A program made the position numbers and the translations under genes. Positions 10,530 through 24,804 of a DNA stretch of 64,000 nucleotides are shown here, one piece after another. The first letter of the stretch is position 1; each line of letters opens with the position of its first letter. The notes under the pieces were generated by a model. The model was given only the letters and a program-made list of their open reading frames with translations, was not told the origin of the DNA and made no database searches. Origin of the DNA: Rhyzopertha dominica (taxonomy: Eukaryota; Arthropoda; Insecta; Coleoptera; Bostrichidae); contig QCXZ01000137.1 in NCBI GenBank assembly GCA_025024175.1, positions 20,026,001 to 20,090,000 of the forward strand. The letters are read 5' to 3'.

Positions 10530-13500
10530 AATGACGATAGAATAATCAAATTAATAAAAATGGATAACATTATTTAAGTTTTTTTAGTTTAGTGCGGTCC
10601 TTTTGACTCTTCCTTTACGCGTCTCCGCCTTTGTTTATAACGCGTCCGTTTGTTAATCTTCACTGCACGTTGGTGTTAATAGAAATTATAATTGTTTTAG
10701 ACAGGAAATCACCGACACTTACTTTGAATTAATATTATCTATCATTATTTAAATGAACGCAGAGAGTCTTAAGTAAAATGTAAAACCTATAAATGTGATA
10801 TATGCGATATGTGTTAAAAATGCGTGCGTTACACATACTGTTTTAGTAGATTTACCTACTCGTAGTTGTCATTGTGGTGTAATAGGAAGTTAATCGGCAC
10901 ACTCACAAATTGGAATCTATTTAATTGTTCAACCGAATTGTAGAATTCTATTACTGCTTTTCCGAGTGGATCGTCTCTTACTGTAGAATGGCGCACGACA
11001 ATCCCATTTAATCGTTTTCTTTTTAATTAATGGCTTTTCCCATTCATTTCAAAAAACGGATTAATTATTTGTTAAAGTGGAATACAATGATATGAGCTTA
11101 ATCTCCTTCGTTTATAAATTATAAAAGAAGCTGCCGTCACAATACTACAACATTCTTACAGTAAGATTCACATGCCTGTATAAAGAAAATAAGATGCAAG
11201 TAACCTAATCAGATCCACCTACCTCCTCAGGGACCATCAAGTTAGATTATAAGCTAACAAAGGTGTCCAAATGTTTATGTCGCACCGCTGGTAGACAAAA
11301 TTATATAAATCAAAGATAACGCTCTAGGTATGTTTTACAAGGCTTTGAATGAACGTAATGTGTCAGTTAAACTAGGCAAGAAGTATAGGACAATCAACTT
11401 TATTGTAAACAGTATTGTAAAGGAATTTCACCGCTAAAATTTCACGTCTAGGTTAAATGAATTTATAAAATGATTTTCTGTTTAATATATGGTAAAGGAT
11501 GTGTTCCATCATCAAAGTTAAAAATGTATGAAATATACATTGGATAGGTTGAGTAATAGAGACATGGGAACCATGAAAAGAGGAAGTCTAATGAGTACAC
11601 CATGTGTACTTAGGACGAATCAAAGGCAGATAAACAGATTTTAATGTCAGCACTACAAGCCTGCGCAATTTATGTATATTCAAACTCAAATACTTATGCT
11701 TTGAGTACAATATTTATTATGTGTTCATTTGATGCAAGTGTTGGTAGGGTAAAAAATACAGAAGAAAGCATTACGTCCAAGAAGGTTAATAATATCACTA
11801 ATAAAGAATCAAAATAGTAATGAACTAAGATTGTATTTTGTGGTACAATAGACATCGGAAGAATAGAAAAAGGAACCTGATGTAGTTTTTTTTCTTTTTA
11901 AGTATGGCTAAAACAATACTTGTAAGGAACGAAACACCGAAAGTGTTCTAATTACTAATGAAGATATTTTGGTCAGCTGCAGCAATTGCGTTGCTGAAGA
12001 CAACAACCTGGTCTCTATGATCAAGAAACTCCAATATACATTACGAAGAATATGTTAAATTCGTTACAGTTGATATCTTATGGAGAAATCCATGCTGATG
12101 TAGTGGGAGTAATTAAGTGTTTCACTTCATCGTATACGTTCTATATATTAAATTCAAATACCTTCGCAAAATAATCAATGGAATCCACAATATGCTGAGA
12201 AGAGGTTGTTGATTTTTAATGTCGATATTTTTAAAGATCTAAATGTTTTTCTCTTGAGGTATGTCTGTTAGCATCGTTGGAGACTTTCATCAGTGTCTAT
12301 AGAATATATAAATAAAAATTTTGCTTTTAAAGCGAAGAAATTTTAATTGACTCGAATAGTCTTTAATTTAGCCTCAAACCACAGTGGAGTTCTGGGTGTT
12401 GAAATTTGGGCACAAATGAATTACGAGTAAGTACATGACAAAAGTGTCATAAAACTGATTACATGCTACATTAAAATCATCTACTTCATCCAGAAAGGAC
12501 CAATCAAAATCAAAAACTATGTATATAAAACGGGAAAATTAACACTGCCCCTGTGAAGGAGACTTTAAAACTTTACAAAGTGTAAGAAAACGAGATCTGA
12601 CAGGCTTCCCCAGCTAATGTACACCAGATTCTCTTACCTGGATTCAAAAATTATCCAAAGCTGTTGAAAACAACAGCAATCTAATTAAGGAGGGGGGGAT
12701 ACATTAGTTCGCAATGTGCAAACAGAATTATTTTACACGAGTAAGAACACAAAAGTCAGAAGGAAACAGTTCACTATACGCTGTATTAGTGTGACGTTGA
12801 TGTAGGCCATGCTGCTGCGTTATGACAAGATCCTGGATCCAAACAAACCAAATTGTATTTAAGAATGCTCAGCGTTCCACGGAAAATTGTAACTATAAAA
12901 GAATATTTTAATGTTACTGTGCACTTTAGGGTAGTTAACGCTCCTTTACTTTACTTAGCGCGTATTACAAACCGAAATTACATTTAGTTACAGTGTATTG
13001 TTGAAAAACTTGACCTGCAATATGTGCTTTTGTAGAACATTACAATTTACACAGAAAATGATAATGTGTTAAGACTTTGGATGTTCTCATTATGTTGAGA
13101 GAGAAACATGTAAGTTTTACAGCACTTATTTAGGTTTTTTTTACAACAGATTGCAACTAACTTTCGGTTTTCAATGTCTACTAAATAATTCGAAATGCAA
13201 ACTGCTCAAATACAAACAGTAACACATTAAAATGTTTTTTTTGAAACTATAATGTTGCTCCGAATGTTGAGCTTCCCTTACATAGTGTACGACGACTCAG
13301 CACTAATATAGCATATTATTTAGTGTATAGTCAGATTACAGAATATCAAACGACAATGCCGCAATCAAAAGCAAAAGCAGCGCTGTAAAAAATCATTCAC
13401 TTGTTCACTTTTACGAATACGTCCAAGGGGTTTTGTTAAGCTTTCATATACATTTCCCTTTGTTTGCAAGTTCCATTATAATAGGCGAGATATAAATAGC

Positions 13501-14507
13501 AGTGTAGTTATTGGGTTTCTTAAGTTTCTTAGCACTTGTAACTTATAGCTTTTCAGGGAACCTGAAACACAATCAGAACTCAGCACGACGATTCTTGAGT
13601 AAGAATTTGAAATAGGTCCCGAAGCAAATGTTGAACTTATCAGCTTTATTATTTAAGTCTTGTAATAAGCCAAACGAGTATATTACGCCATATTTTGCGA
13701 CTGTTTACCGAATGAAAATTGCTTCAATTAATCTTCTACTTTGCCCCCGCCCCCCGTTCAAACTTTCTTGCAGTTTTTCGCCGCTTCTTAGAGCGACCAG
13801 GTCCACCAACTTACCGAAATGAGCTACATTTCACCGAGATGCAGGACGCATAAAACAGTTTATCTCCGTTGTGAATTAAATATTGCCCTCTACACCGAGA
13901 CGAGAACAAAACATGGGAGCTGTGAGGGAACTTTCAACTAAATGAGCTTTTCGCATAAAAAGCTCTCTCGGATTAATAATAATGGTGAGGGATACATTTT
14001 GAAATAGTAGTTTATGCTGCTGGTATGGAGAAGTGGAAAATGTATTTAGTGCTTTGTAGGTCATGCATTAACACTGTATATTATTTCATATAACAAGCCT
14101 TTGGTGGGAAACCATAAATGGATAAGGTTGTTTACCTAACACGTGCATGAACTGATCTATATAATACGATTTCAATTTGTTGTAGGAAGTAACGTCTTAA
14201 AGAATGCAGAAAATGCGAAAAACAAGAAAATGCAATTAAAATCGGTCGTAATTCTGGCATTTATGGCAACATAAAATTCTGTTGTTCATGAACTGTTTAT
14301 TAGATTTGGTATATTGAGTGTATTGATAGTGTTACAATGAGTAAAACTATATTCCATGGCATTGCACACTCAGTATTCAATTAATAATGTATACCCTTTT
14401 ATTGCATCGTACGTAATTTCATTATTTTTGTGAAAAAAAATTATATACGCAATCAAAAGTTATTGTTTATCTGTTAATTATGGAGCAGAATACTATCGAA
14501 AATATAA
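10530..14507. other. AT-rich non-coding stretch
   Basis: No supportable gene. Short homopolymers and ordinary AT-rich sequence; a G7 run occurs near 12692. Nothing else stands out. Confidence 0.5.
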
Positions 14508-14555
14508 ATATTTGAAATACATTACGAGGGTGAATGCTTTCAGCGTCCATAATAT

Positions 14556-14654
14556 AATAAGATAATATTTTGTCGGATAGATCGCTCTTTTTTTTTTTTT
14601 TTTGTCAGTGTTTTTCAAGAGACAGCGATCTATCCGACAAAATATTATCTTATT
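14556..14654. repeat. perfect 31-bp inverted repeat around a T17 tract
   Basis: Arms 14556-14586 and 14624-14654 are perfect reverse complements (start aataagataatattttgtcg). The 37-bp loop contains an uninterrupted poly-T tract. The motif atttgaaatacatt occurs just before (about 14510) and just after (about 14652) the structure, possibly marking an insertion of about 130-140 bp. Confidence 0.6.
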
Positions 14655-15014
14655 TGAAATACATTGTTTCTATAAATGATTAATGCAACGCGGGCGGCGT
14701 TGACTTCTGAATTCTTTGTTCCGTCTTTTTGTAGGTAACTGCTGCCAGGCTACAATATGCACGGCGATAGTACTGAAGATTGCAGATCATTGTCACACCA
14801 CAGCTCCGAAATGTGAGCTTTCTGCAACCTTAAAGTTAATTATCCCACAAAACACTACAGAATATGTTGAAAATACACACTCCCGGGCGTTTTCTCATAT
14901 TAAAATATATCAAATAATTCAAAAATCGACACTTGACAAGTACACGTCACTTTCTGAAAGGCGGCAAATTGAATTTAATCGATAATTTCCGCAAGCGCCC
15001 TGGATGCATGAATC

Positions 15015-15016
<2 letters not shown>

Positions 15017-15062
<46 letters not shown>
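15017..15062. repeat. (TA)n microsatellite
   Basis: An uninterrupted TA dinucleotide tract of about 45 bp, followed by ccctgtatatt. Confidence 0.9.
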
Positions 15063-15063
<1 letters not shown>

Positions 15064-15629
15064 CTGTATATTTCTATGCAGCCGAAATTAAAAGACGTGA
15101 TTCCAGTAATAATGACGCAACGTTCATCTAATATTATTATTAATTATTATTAATACGAGTATGTTTATAATTCAAACAAAAAATTTCATTTTGTTTAACC
15201 AAACGTCTGTTTGTCTACCTGCAGGCAGTAATTTTTNAATTGGCTTATACAAGGTGTTACAGCACAGAATTCATGATTTTGTTATTCNCCTTTAATTTTA
15301 AATTAGTGCTATTATAGTAGAAACAAAATTCCCATAGTCCTTGATTTTTCATTTTTCGTACCTGTTTGTACGATACAACGTTAGATAGCACCACTAGCAT
15401 TCCGAACATGACCGATGAAAACTGTCCTAGATTTTTGTTCTAAACACAATAATACCAAATTTAATTAATAAAGTTGATTTAACTTGGAGTAAAATTTTTA
15501 GATTATTAAATCAAATCCACTTCGAAATATTTATCAGTTGCAAGTATTTTATATTGTCAATTTGTAACTGCTTTGATATACATCTAATTTGCTTGTTCCT
15601 ACATCGCAGTATGTTTTACCGCAACAGTA

Positions 15630-15990
15630 GCAACATCAGAAGTGGGATTATACTGCCGATCGCGATCAGCGAGCGCGTCCAGCGGCCGTCACTTGTTTAC
15701 GGCGGGGTTGTTGATCCTTGCAATTTTTTACCGCGGTGCAAGGACAGGTTGCTCGATTTGGTACGCAGATACGCCACGCCGGTCAGCGTTTCTTGCAAGG
15801 GGACGCGTGACTGACGGCCAAACCTGATCGAGAGGTACCGCTGCCCATGAGTCACACCTGACAGCAGGATGCAGTGATTCGGCGATGTTTTCTCGTCATA
15901 TCCTCCAAGGAGCAGGTTTATTTTTGGATCTGGGCTTTGGCGCCGGTTACTTTGACACGAAAACTTGTAAGAAGTTTTCGCCGTCACACA
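15630..15990. other. GC-rich island, unassigned
   Basis: Locally GC-rich and open in several frames on both strands; a 96-codon minus frame spans 15697-15987. I recognise no protein family and no consistent splice sites. A short hairpin (gaaaactt-gtaag-aagttttc) lies near 15959-15979. It could be a conserved non-coding element, an unrecognised exon or transposon sequence. Confidence 0.3.
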
Positions 15991-18940
15991 GTCACTGTGA
16001 TATTGTTTCTTGTCTGGAGTGTTTCGTTTGTCTTGAGGCTTGACACATTATAACAATCTGTTATTTTACTTGCCTTAATTAGTTTTGTTCGCATTTCATC
16101 TTCAGCGTACTGACATACGGCCTATCATGTTTCTAGCTTTATCTATCGTCTTTATTTCTTGTATGGTGTGGTACCTTGAGACATATTTTATGACCGTCCA
16201 GAATGGTGGATAAAAATGGTGTATCTGGGCTACGTTGAGGGTCAAGAGTAATGCCAACCGACGCCGCCAAAACATCGTTAAAATTCAGAATTACTAGAGG
16301 TGCCTACACATTTGTTGCCATCCACAACACTGATTGAAAACGGTATATTTATAATTAATAAAAAAGGGGCAATGAACGTAAGCTGACAAATTTCAGATCA
16401 TATAAAAAATATTTATTCTAATAAAAGTATTTGGCTATCAGTAAACCTTAGTTAGTTATAAACAGGTTTCAGTGATTTACGTTTTAATACTGTGAAGCGT
16501 AATCAACTAACTTACACATTAGTGTGATTAGCGTGATGTACATATAGTAGTGCAGTGTTTTTATAAATGTATTGTGTAGTACATTTTTGTATTCGTTTAA
16601 ACTGAAGTTAGCAACTCAAGTAATATATACAGTTCATGGCTCTTTAAAATCATTATACATTAACCATATGCTTTCTATGTATCACTAAAGCGTACTCACA
16701 GTTAATTATAATATACCTACATGTTACTTCAGTTTGGTTTTAATATACATGCAGCAATTACCATTTAAATTTGTATAACATAAAGACATACTTCTTTAAA
16801 TTTATTATTAAATAAATAGTAATAAAATGGTCAATTTTTGGGATGAATGATGTTTTACTCTGTTTGGTGGGAAATCCAATCAGGATACTTCAGGTTCAAG
16901 TAGTTCATGCCAACGTTCTTATGTGCATCACACTACACTTCCAAAGTTCTGTTCCTTTTTCTCTCTTAATCGCTGCAAGCATAATCCATGTGTTATTCAT
17001 CTGTGAGGGCTTCCCCGATTGTATTATATTACGTCTTAGTGTCAACTAAATGTGGTTGTAACAAGGAGAAATAAACAAGGATTCCTGTGATATATATGGA
17101 AATAGGTCTGCACATGCTGGCATAAGATCCGAGATAAAAATCAACATAAGTATCTACAGTGGTGGATTTAGCCTTTGCAAGGCTCCGGATGCTACTGAAC
17201 TGTGAGCAATCCCGCCCCCTACAAATAATTTCAATACCACTGCAGTTGCAGTTTGAATTTTTATATAGTTCAACAGAAATTTGCCTCTATATTTACTGTT
17301 TTCTGCTTTATTACAGCTGAAATATAAAACTGATTCAATTGCAGCACTTGCTTTTCCAAATGACCACATCTTGTGCGTTGGTAGCTATATATTTGATACG
17401 CCAGTAAGTTTCACGTGGACACGTCTATCTTTTGTACGAGGTAGAAGAGGTAGTTAACTTTTAGTTGAAATAAATATGACGAGGATTAATCATTATCATT
17501 TTAAGTCATTTAATTTCACATTCACATTGCGCAATCGACAATTTAAGTCTATGTACTTACAACCGTACCAACTTACGTGGTGGTTCGTAAAACCATGGTT
17601 AGATGAATCAGTACGGATTTTCACGAAGTGACCCCCAAATTGGGGCGTAGGACGTGTCCACGTAAAACGTGAACTTGAAGCGGAAGTCCTCGTTTTAGCT
17701 TTAACAAATTTATCAATGACAAATTCATGATCTAGTAACTGAACACAATCGTTTTCTATAAACATCGTTCACTACTGGTTCAAGTAAGGCTGAGATAAAG
17801 AATTTCGTAATTTTTAGCTCCTTTAAGAACGGAAAAAGAACGTTTGCGTTGCTAATATTTTCTCATATTTTTTTTGTGTAGGAGGCAGAAACCGCGTAAA
17901 ATAGAAAAACGACGCTCGTTTCATAAATGTTGGATGCAGAAGTTGTCCATAGATTGTTCTAACGCAGACGACATGGTGTAGACGAAATAGTGTTATTATG
18001 CTTTGCAGACACCGTCGTTGGGGACCACTGACGGTTTTTAAACGCTCACTACAGGGTGGGCTATCGTTCAGATTGCAAGTTCCTCACAGGGACAGGTGGG
18101 TGACGACGTTAATTGCCAACGATGTCATGGTGTAATTTTAGAATTGTCAAACTCTTCTAAAACAAAGAGCACTTTACTTAATTAATAAATAAATGAAATC
18201 CACTATTATCTGATTTTCGGGAAGGTTATTAAGAGGTCCCTCAAGTTAACACCGCCATTCTGCTACTAGTTCTAGCTCTGCTACTAGCAAAGCTAGATCT
18301 ACATTGGTTTTCATAATACTCAGGAAACCTCTTTGATAATACAACCTGAACCTGATAATTCAGTTTGTTTTTTCCGGAATTCTGTTGATACAGCAGAGTT
18401 GAACTAGTTTAAAAAGTAACGAGTTTGCTCTTAAGAGCGTGGAGCTATATTTTCAGAGACTAACTGTAAGAGGAGTGGAGCACCTCTTGAAAATAGTGAC
18501 ATTATATCAGGGGTAATAAAATGGAGCTAGCTTATCAGCAGATTAAGACGAAATAGAACACCATTTCTACTGGTGCCTTCTACCCTTGAGCAAGTATTTT
18601 AGGTGTCCTTAACATTGTCTTGTGTATTGGATGGTTTCCATTATCGTAATTGCTCGTGCTCGTTTCCTAACTTCGCCTTCGCTGCATAATATTTACCCAC
18701 ATTTTTTTTCTCGACCACTGACTCCACAGGCCTTTTATATATGTTCATTTTGACAGCTTCATTTAACTTCCACTATCTCCCAATTTTCAGCTGTTTAAAA
18801 TTTTGGCTTCCGCGTCCTGTAGTGTATAATTTTTAAGATTACCACCCCTACAACGCTGCCTTAAACACCTTATTTGTGTTTAAATTCCTCACTCCCATAA
18901 ATCTTCTGTTCCCGAGACGAAATAAGAATTCGTGGGTGCA
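15991..18940. other. non-coding stretch
   Basis: No gene. The sequence cagtggtggatttagcc at about 17158 resembles a hAT-type terminal end (minus-strand open frame runs into it), but no matching opposite end was found. Around 17400-17660 the related strings cacgtggacacgtc and gacgtgtccacgt appear as an inverted pair. Confidence 0.35.
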
Positions 18941-18944
18941 TTCA

Positions 18945-19140
18945 GCTTATCAGTCGGCGCGGTCCTTCTCGTAGATAAATTAAACACTGCCTGAAAGGGC
19001 GCTTCCGGCAATCCGAAAGCGTAAACACACGAGAATAAAGCCGTCCCCCTGGCGGGATAATTTACGGGGTAGTTTTACAGGTTGTAATTCGAGGCGTGCT
19101 ACGTAAATAACCGAAGCAGATGTGGAATAAACGGATTAGG
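18945..19140. other. GC-rich island, candidate conserved non-coding element
   Basis: A sharp rise in GC with mixed homeodomain-type cores (taaatta, gataatttacgg, gattagg) and no open frame worth calling. It resembles insect developmental enhancers in composition only. Confidence 0.3.
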
Positions 19141-21825
19141 ATAGCAAGCTGTTGAAGCATTCAAAACCAACAAAAAGTGGTAGGGTTCTCCAGAAGTCAT
19201 ATAACATTTTGAACCGAGGCTGTGGGGTGAACTACATTAGCTAACATAATGAACAAGTAATCAACGTCGTGTTCTTAGTAAATGGCTTCTTTATGGGCAT
19301 TTATCACACATTGCTAGAGAGAATAAGTAAATATGTTACCTTGAAGCAACTGGCACAAATAATTTCAGTTTTCCTTGGCCCGCAATAATTTGGTTTACGT
19401 GCCCATCTGAAAATTTTATGTTATTTCATTGCTTTCTTTATGTGCTATGCTCTTAGTAAACACTTATTGTTTTTAATGTAAAAGTTCACTAATGGTTGTT
19501 CTTTCACCTTAGTTTTCTTGCAAAGCGATATCATGCATAAAATCGAGTTTTTTTATCCGTGTTTATAGGCGGTTTTGCTACATAGTAAACATCAACAAAG
19601 AAATTATCTAGCTTCAAAGGGAATTCACACAACTCGACAACGTCGCCATCCACCGTAACAATAGATCAGACAGAACATTCCATCTCAAGAAACAGTCGAT
19701 CTCTAGAAGTCTCTGGAAGTTCTGATATGCAAGTATTTATTAAAAAAAAGAACGATGCTGTGTAGGCGAGGATTGATAATTGGGTGTATTTTTATTGTAC
19801 GGGTTGGAGGTATGATTAAATAAAGATACTTTTGAATTGAAAAGTTGTTACAGTATATCACTTCTATTCTAAATTGACAAAGAAAATTTAACATATGAAT
19901 ATACAATCATTGAATCAATGAATCAGTGAAAGACCACAAAGGTTTATAAATAAACCTAAGCACACTGTAAAGTATCTGTGTTTGTGCCAACATCTCTAGA
20001 AGATTTGATGTTTAACGTTGTACCTCTAGTCAAAATATTATTATGATTAATACGCCTTTTGCAGTTAATGCATCTTCAGGAGAGTTACATCTAGGTTTTC
20101 TAATCAAGACGAGCTGAATCATTTGGTACGTGACTTAAATTTTTCCAAACAGACAGAACTTTTAGATGCCAAATTAATGATTGGAAAATAACATACTGTC
20201 ATAATAGTCATTTGTAAGAATTTTTTACAGGAAGCTAATTTTGTGTTGTGTGACGATATAAATGTTTGTAATGTGTAGAGGATTAAATAGTAAAGAAGTA
20301 TTGCCGTTTTGTTTGTTAACGGATAGCAAAGACAGGAAATAATTTTTAAGTGTAACCAGAAAATGTTCGTTATCAACTTTATCAACTAAGTCCTCTTAGG
20401 GTATCTCTGCCAAAATATAAGAGATTTCTCAATAAAGCGGCTGATAAAAGACGAAAATTTTCATACAATACTGAATTCTCCTGAATGTCCTCAAACGTTA
20501 CTTGAGTATCACGTGGCAAAGGACCACGAGAATGTAATGGAATACTTTCATGATTTTGTGAATCAAGGAGGGTATTTTCAACAACAACTCGCATTCATGA
20601 GGATTTTTCCCCTGAAAAAGAGGCATTTGGTAACAAGGTGAACGGTTTCACCCAAACTATCAAATATGAAATTACGATGTCAGACAAACTATAAGGTACT
20701 TAAGCACTTCAAAACAGCGCCCAAAAGAAATGGGAAATGCGGACCTCAGGAAATCATGAAATAATTGCTCATCAGTTTCATATATATGTATAAGTATTAT
20801 TAGATACAACGTTTATATCTTGTACTTCAGGAGAAAATATTTTTTGTATAAAAAAATGTTGCAATGATCTGATAACATTTAGTTTAAAATTAGGCTTAGT
20901 TTGTTTTACAACTGAAAATTTTAGATGATATTATAATAACCTAGGATTGATAAACTCTATTAGCAATAACTGGATTTAAATGCTTGGTAGATTTAATTCA
21001 TTGTCAAACTATGATTAGTGACAACACCCAAAATTATCAGCTTTTCATTGTTCAAATATTTATTCTTAGGAAAATTCTTTGTCGAACACGTTTGCGTCTA
21101 AGCAGCATTGCTTGTAACTTTACATGATTTAGAGCGAACGTGTCCTACAAGCACTTAAGATCTACAATAACAATTCTGTCTATATAAAATTAAATAGAAC
21201 AAATGAAGTACGTCATTGGCTAATTAATTATTTTGAGAACAAATTGTCTTCTTTTATATGTCCTTAGTTACAAGTTTTACTAACAAATGTTTTCGTTTGC
21301 AGGTGAGGCAGTTTTCAAATTATACTCTTATTGGGTGAGTTTACGCTAGGTCTTCAACTATACATATACAGTATTTCGCTTACCTTATTTTGAAATGATT
21401 TGAAAGACCTCATGCCTTGATGATCTAAATATAAATGCTTTAGAGGTAGAAAATACACGTTCAAAATCGATTGTGCCGCGTCATTCAGTATTTCCACATT
21501 CCTTCTGTAATCCTTTTTACCTACACAACGAACAAGCCCACTAAATGCAGCGTTCTATTCTCCGATCAGCTTTGATCGGCACATTAAATACATCGAACGA
21601 GAAACGGCTGCAAATTCACCTTTCCATCGGGAAACGTGCCCTCTTTTGTGAGAGTCTGGGTTTCAATCCTTTTTCTTCTCCCGGGCATTTTCAGCTTAGC
21701 TACCACAACCGCTGACAGGCCATAAATCTAACAAATTGAAATAACCCGGTTACATTCGATGTTATATCGATCCGTAATGGCTCCTTTTATTGTTAAGGTG
21801 CGACGTATAAATTAAATATGAAGTA
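19141..21825. other. non-coding stretch with one unexplained open stretch
   Basis: A plus-strand frame from about 20400 to 20632 is stop-free for about 77 codons (includes EYHVAKDHENVMEYFHDFV) and ends at a TGA. It has no recognisable start and no family match. The opposite strand is open too. It may be a remnant of a mobile-element protein. The rest is featureless. Confidence 0.3.
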
Positions 21826-21834
21826 TGAAGTGTA

Positions 21835-23150
21835 ATTTTTTCTGGTCTTGATGATATCCCTGCATTCTATATCGTAGACTGTATTATGTCTTGTGTAACC
21901 GCCTGTATGATATTTTTAATTAGATCTTAGAGAAAGCTGTATTTCCGGATGCATGGAAAACTTCACGTATACTTCCAATATTTTAAAGCGGTGACAAAGT
22001 TAATGTATGTAATTATAGACCGATAGCACTGAATGTCAAACTTTACTAAAATGTCTGAAACAATATTGTGGCGTATTATTTATCCTCATATTGAGCGCTA
22101 TTTAGTGCTAGAGCACCATGGATGGAGAGAAAATCAACGACTTCTAGTCTTTGTGAATTTACCTATTGGTTTCTAAATCTCTTGATGAAAGTTTGCAGGT
22201 GGGCGTTGTGTACACAGATTTAAGGAAGGCATTTGTTCGTGCTTGTTGTTGTATAAACTTAGATAGTTTGGGTTTGCCTGCAACTATTTAATATATTATT
22301 CAATGATTTAGTCAAGTCAAATGTAACATATAAAAATCTTATAAATCTTCTTCAGCAGAACAGACTTGAGGTGAATATTCATAAATGTAAAGCAATAACC
22401 TTTTGTAGAAATAGTGTGTCGATTGACTTCCTCTACAATATTTCTGGTAGTGTGCTGGCTAGATGCGATCAGATCGTGGACCTAGGTGTTGTTATTGACA
22501 ATAAGTTGTCTTTCTTGCAGCATATTCAACATGTCACTGCTGCTGCGATGATAACTCTGGGCTTTATTGTGCGAAATACTTCTGGTTTTAGAATTATTCC
22601 TGCAATAAAATTATTGTTTTACGATTTAGCCAGATCAAAGCTGGACAGCTGGAGTATTGTAGTGTGGTTTGGAGTCTTTACCATCAGCTGTATATTGACC
22701 TCGTAGAAAATGTAGATTCCTTTTGCTTTTCATAAAAAAATATTTCTGGTAAAATAATTAGCAACAGTCTCCTTAACGAAATAACAATAAACACTCCCAG
22801 AGTTAATAGCAGATCACCTATCTCTTTTCATTATCATGTACTGTATACTCAGCATCACTTCAACTGTGTCAGTATAACTTCTTTTAAATTATGTAACATT
22901 ATACATTCTAACAACAAGTTGGATATTTTTCATGACAACTTCTCAACAAAAACTCTGAGGAAAGAACTAACTGATTTGTTCACACGGCACATTAAATGCT
23001 CATTTATAACTAGACAAGGTATTTATACACGTATGTTTATTTTTGCTTATCTTCTTCCTTGCTATGTAGTAATACCATGTCATCATGTATTAATTATTAG
23101 TATGGGCTATTTTCATAATTTTTTTTATTGCATCATCTGAAAGAGCATAT
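21835..23150 (+). pseudogene. Jockey-like LINE reverse transcriptase remnant
   Basis: A decayed non-LTR retrotransposon. Early blocks read SGLDDIPA near 21842, KSGDKVNVCNYRPIAL near 21985-22035, YPHIERYLVLEQHGWRENQ near 22080-22140, and VVYTDLRKAF near 22206. The longest intact frame, 22371-22706, carries the C-terminal RT region: N-x-x-K-C-K-A-I-T-F, then DLGVVIDNKLSFLQHI, then LGFIVRN and an SKLDSWSIVVW block (family LEYxSxVW). The downstream tail near 22919-22990 (DIFHDNFSTKTLRKEL) matches the usual post-RT segment. The catalytic YADD segment is deleted between about 22240 and 22330. No target duplication was found. Confidence 0.8.
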
Positions 23151-24800
23151 CAAAAACTATAAATAAAACACATTGTTTTTTCTTTCCGATTCGTAAATTG
23201 CGCAAAAAATTAAAACGAAATTTGAATTTGTGCTAGTGACGTAATAAATACGTCTCTGTATGCACCAAGTAGTTAGCAAACTTTTGATAGATTATCTCTC
23301 TCATTTCTCATAGGAGTGAGTGCAAGGAAAATTCATGTAAATTTCGTATCTGAATTAGTAATTCGTAGTTCATTTGTGCTGCTGTCAGTCATTACGTCTT
23401 GCGCGCGCGTTTGTTTTGTTGTCGTGCGTGACTTAGCTCAGCAAGATGTCTCGTGTGAGGTTTTCTTTTGTTCATTCATGCAAAAACCTTCACTAACTGC
23501 AATTCTTGACGACATCGTAAGAAACCGGAGGCAGAACAGTTAAAAACCAATGCAAAACAAAAAAAAAAATTTTTGAGGTTGGTAAATAATAAACATCTGT
23601 ACGGACGGTTGCTCTTCTGGCTTGCAGTTAATTGAAACTACTGTTTTAAACATAAAAATTCGGAACTTTTCATTTAATATAGTATTATATTTTCGTTTTA
23701 ATGTATTATTAAAATATTACTACTTTTGTTTTGCACTAATAAGTAAATGTAGAAGTTCAATATAAATAAAAAGGAAATAATGGTGCCTATTAAGTGTTAC
23801 ATGTGACAATGCTGTAGGGTAGTTTATATGATTACAGACTTATGACGTCATTTAAAATTTAAGCATTTATTATTAATTATGCAGCAACTTTGATAGTGAA
23901 TTAAATAGCTCATGCAACTCCAAACACAAAGTACTTTGACACAAAATTACTTATTTTGCGTCTTTTGGTTGCGTGGAACAAGCCCATTGTGTAACCATAG
24001 TAGACATGTATGTCTGCTGGATATATTATTATTATTATTATGATGTGACAATCGTGTCACGTAAATGATAACTGTGCTATCCTACCAATACTAACTCATC
24101 CGTTATACATAATGAAAGGGCCAAACGTAAGCCGGAAGTTATGAAAGTTTCATGTTTCGAGAGTTTCTCGGGGTAATTTAGAGTACTATCTAAAATTCAG
24201 CTTTTAATTTGTCAAACAGATCCAAGCATACAATAGAGTTCCCACTTGCACTTAATAAAGTAAGCGCGCAGTTGTTACAGGAACTATAGTGAAGTTGAAA
24301 TTTATTCTAGTCTAGACAGATAAACTGATGCGCGTTAAGACATGGTCCTGGACTAATTAATAAAGTAGAATTAAGACAAACTTTTGTATACAGCGTTCTG
24401 ACTGAAGTTTCTCAGGCTACGAAACTTAATAATCTAAAGCAGTAGAGAACACATTGTTTAATATAAGGTAACCGCATTTAACTTATTTATTTATTGTGTC
24501 TTGTCTAACGACATTAGTTTATTATGTAATTAATAAGCTCTTTTGTTCAAATATTGAATATGATAACTGCAGAAAGAAGTTTTATAATTGTTCGAATATA
24601 TGGTCGATCACAAAATTCCTATTATAATAAATAGCTGAATTCTGTAGGGCGATAAAAATTGTGGCCAGTAGCATTGATGCAGACATTAGAATGAGATCGT
24701 CTATATTTGTATAAATAACGTANATCGACGCAATATACCGCATCCTTGCCACTGTTTATTTATCTTACAACAATAGAGAAGTTGTACATTTTTCAGAAAC
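23151..24800. other. non-coding stretch
   Basis: No gene. Contains a short (ATT)n tract at about 24027-24041 followed by a small hairpin (gtgacaatcgtgtcac). The small open frame at 23316-23543 has a GC-richer patch (gcgcgcgcgt) but no family resemblance. Confidence 0.45.
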
Positions 24801-24804
24801 ATGG

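Noticed and set aside
15697..15987. 96-codon minus-strand frame as a gene
   Set aside because: The segment is GC-rich and open in several frames on both strands; no motif, no splice sites, so I left it as an unassigned island.
17158..17175. hAT element beginning at cagtggtggatttagcc
   Set aside because: No matching opposite terminus or target duplication was found.
21640..21660. tRNA-like T-arm (gggtttcaatcc)
   Set aside because: Only a loose B-box resemblance; no A box or stems.
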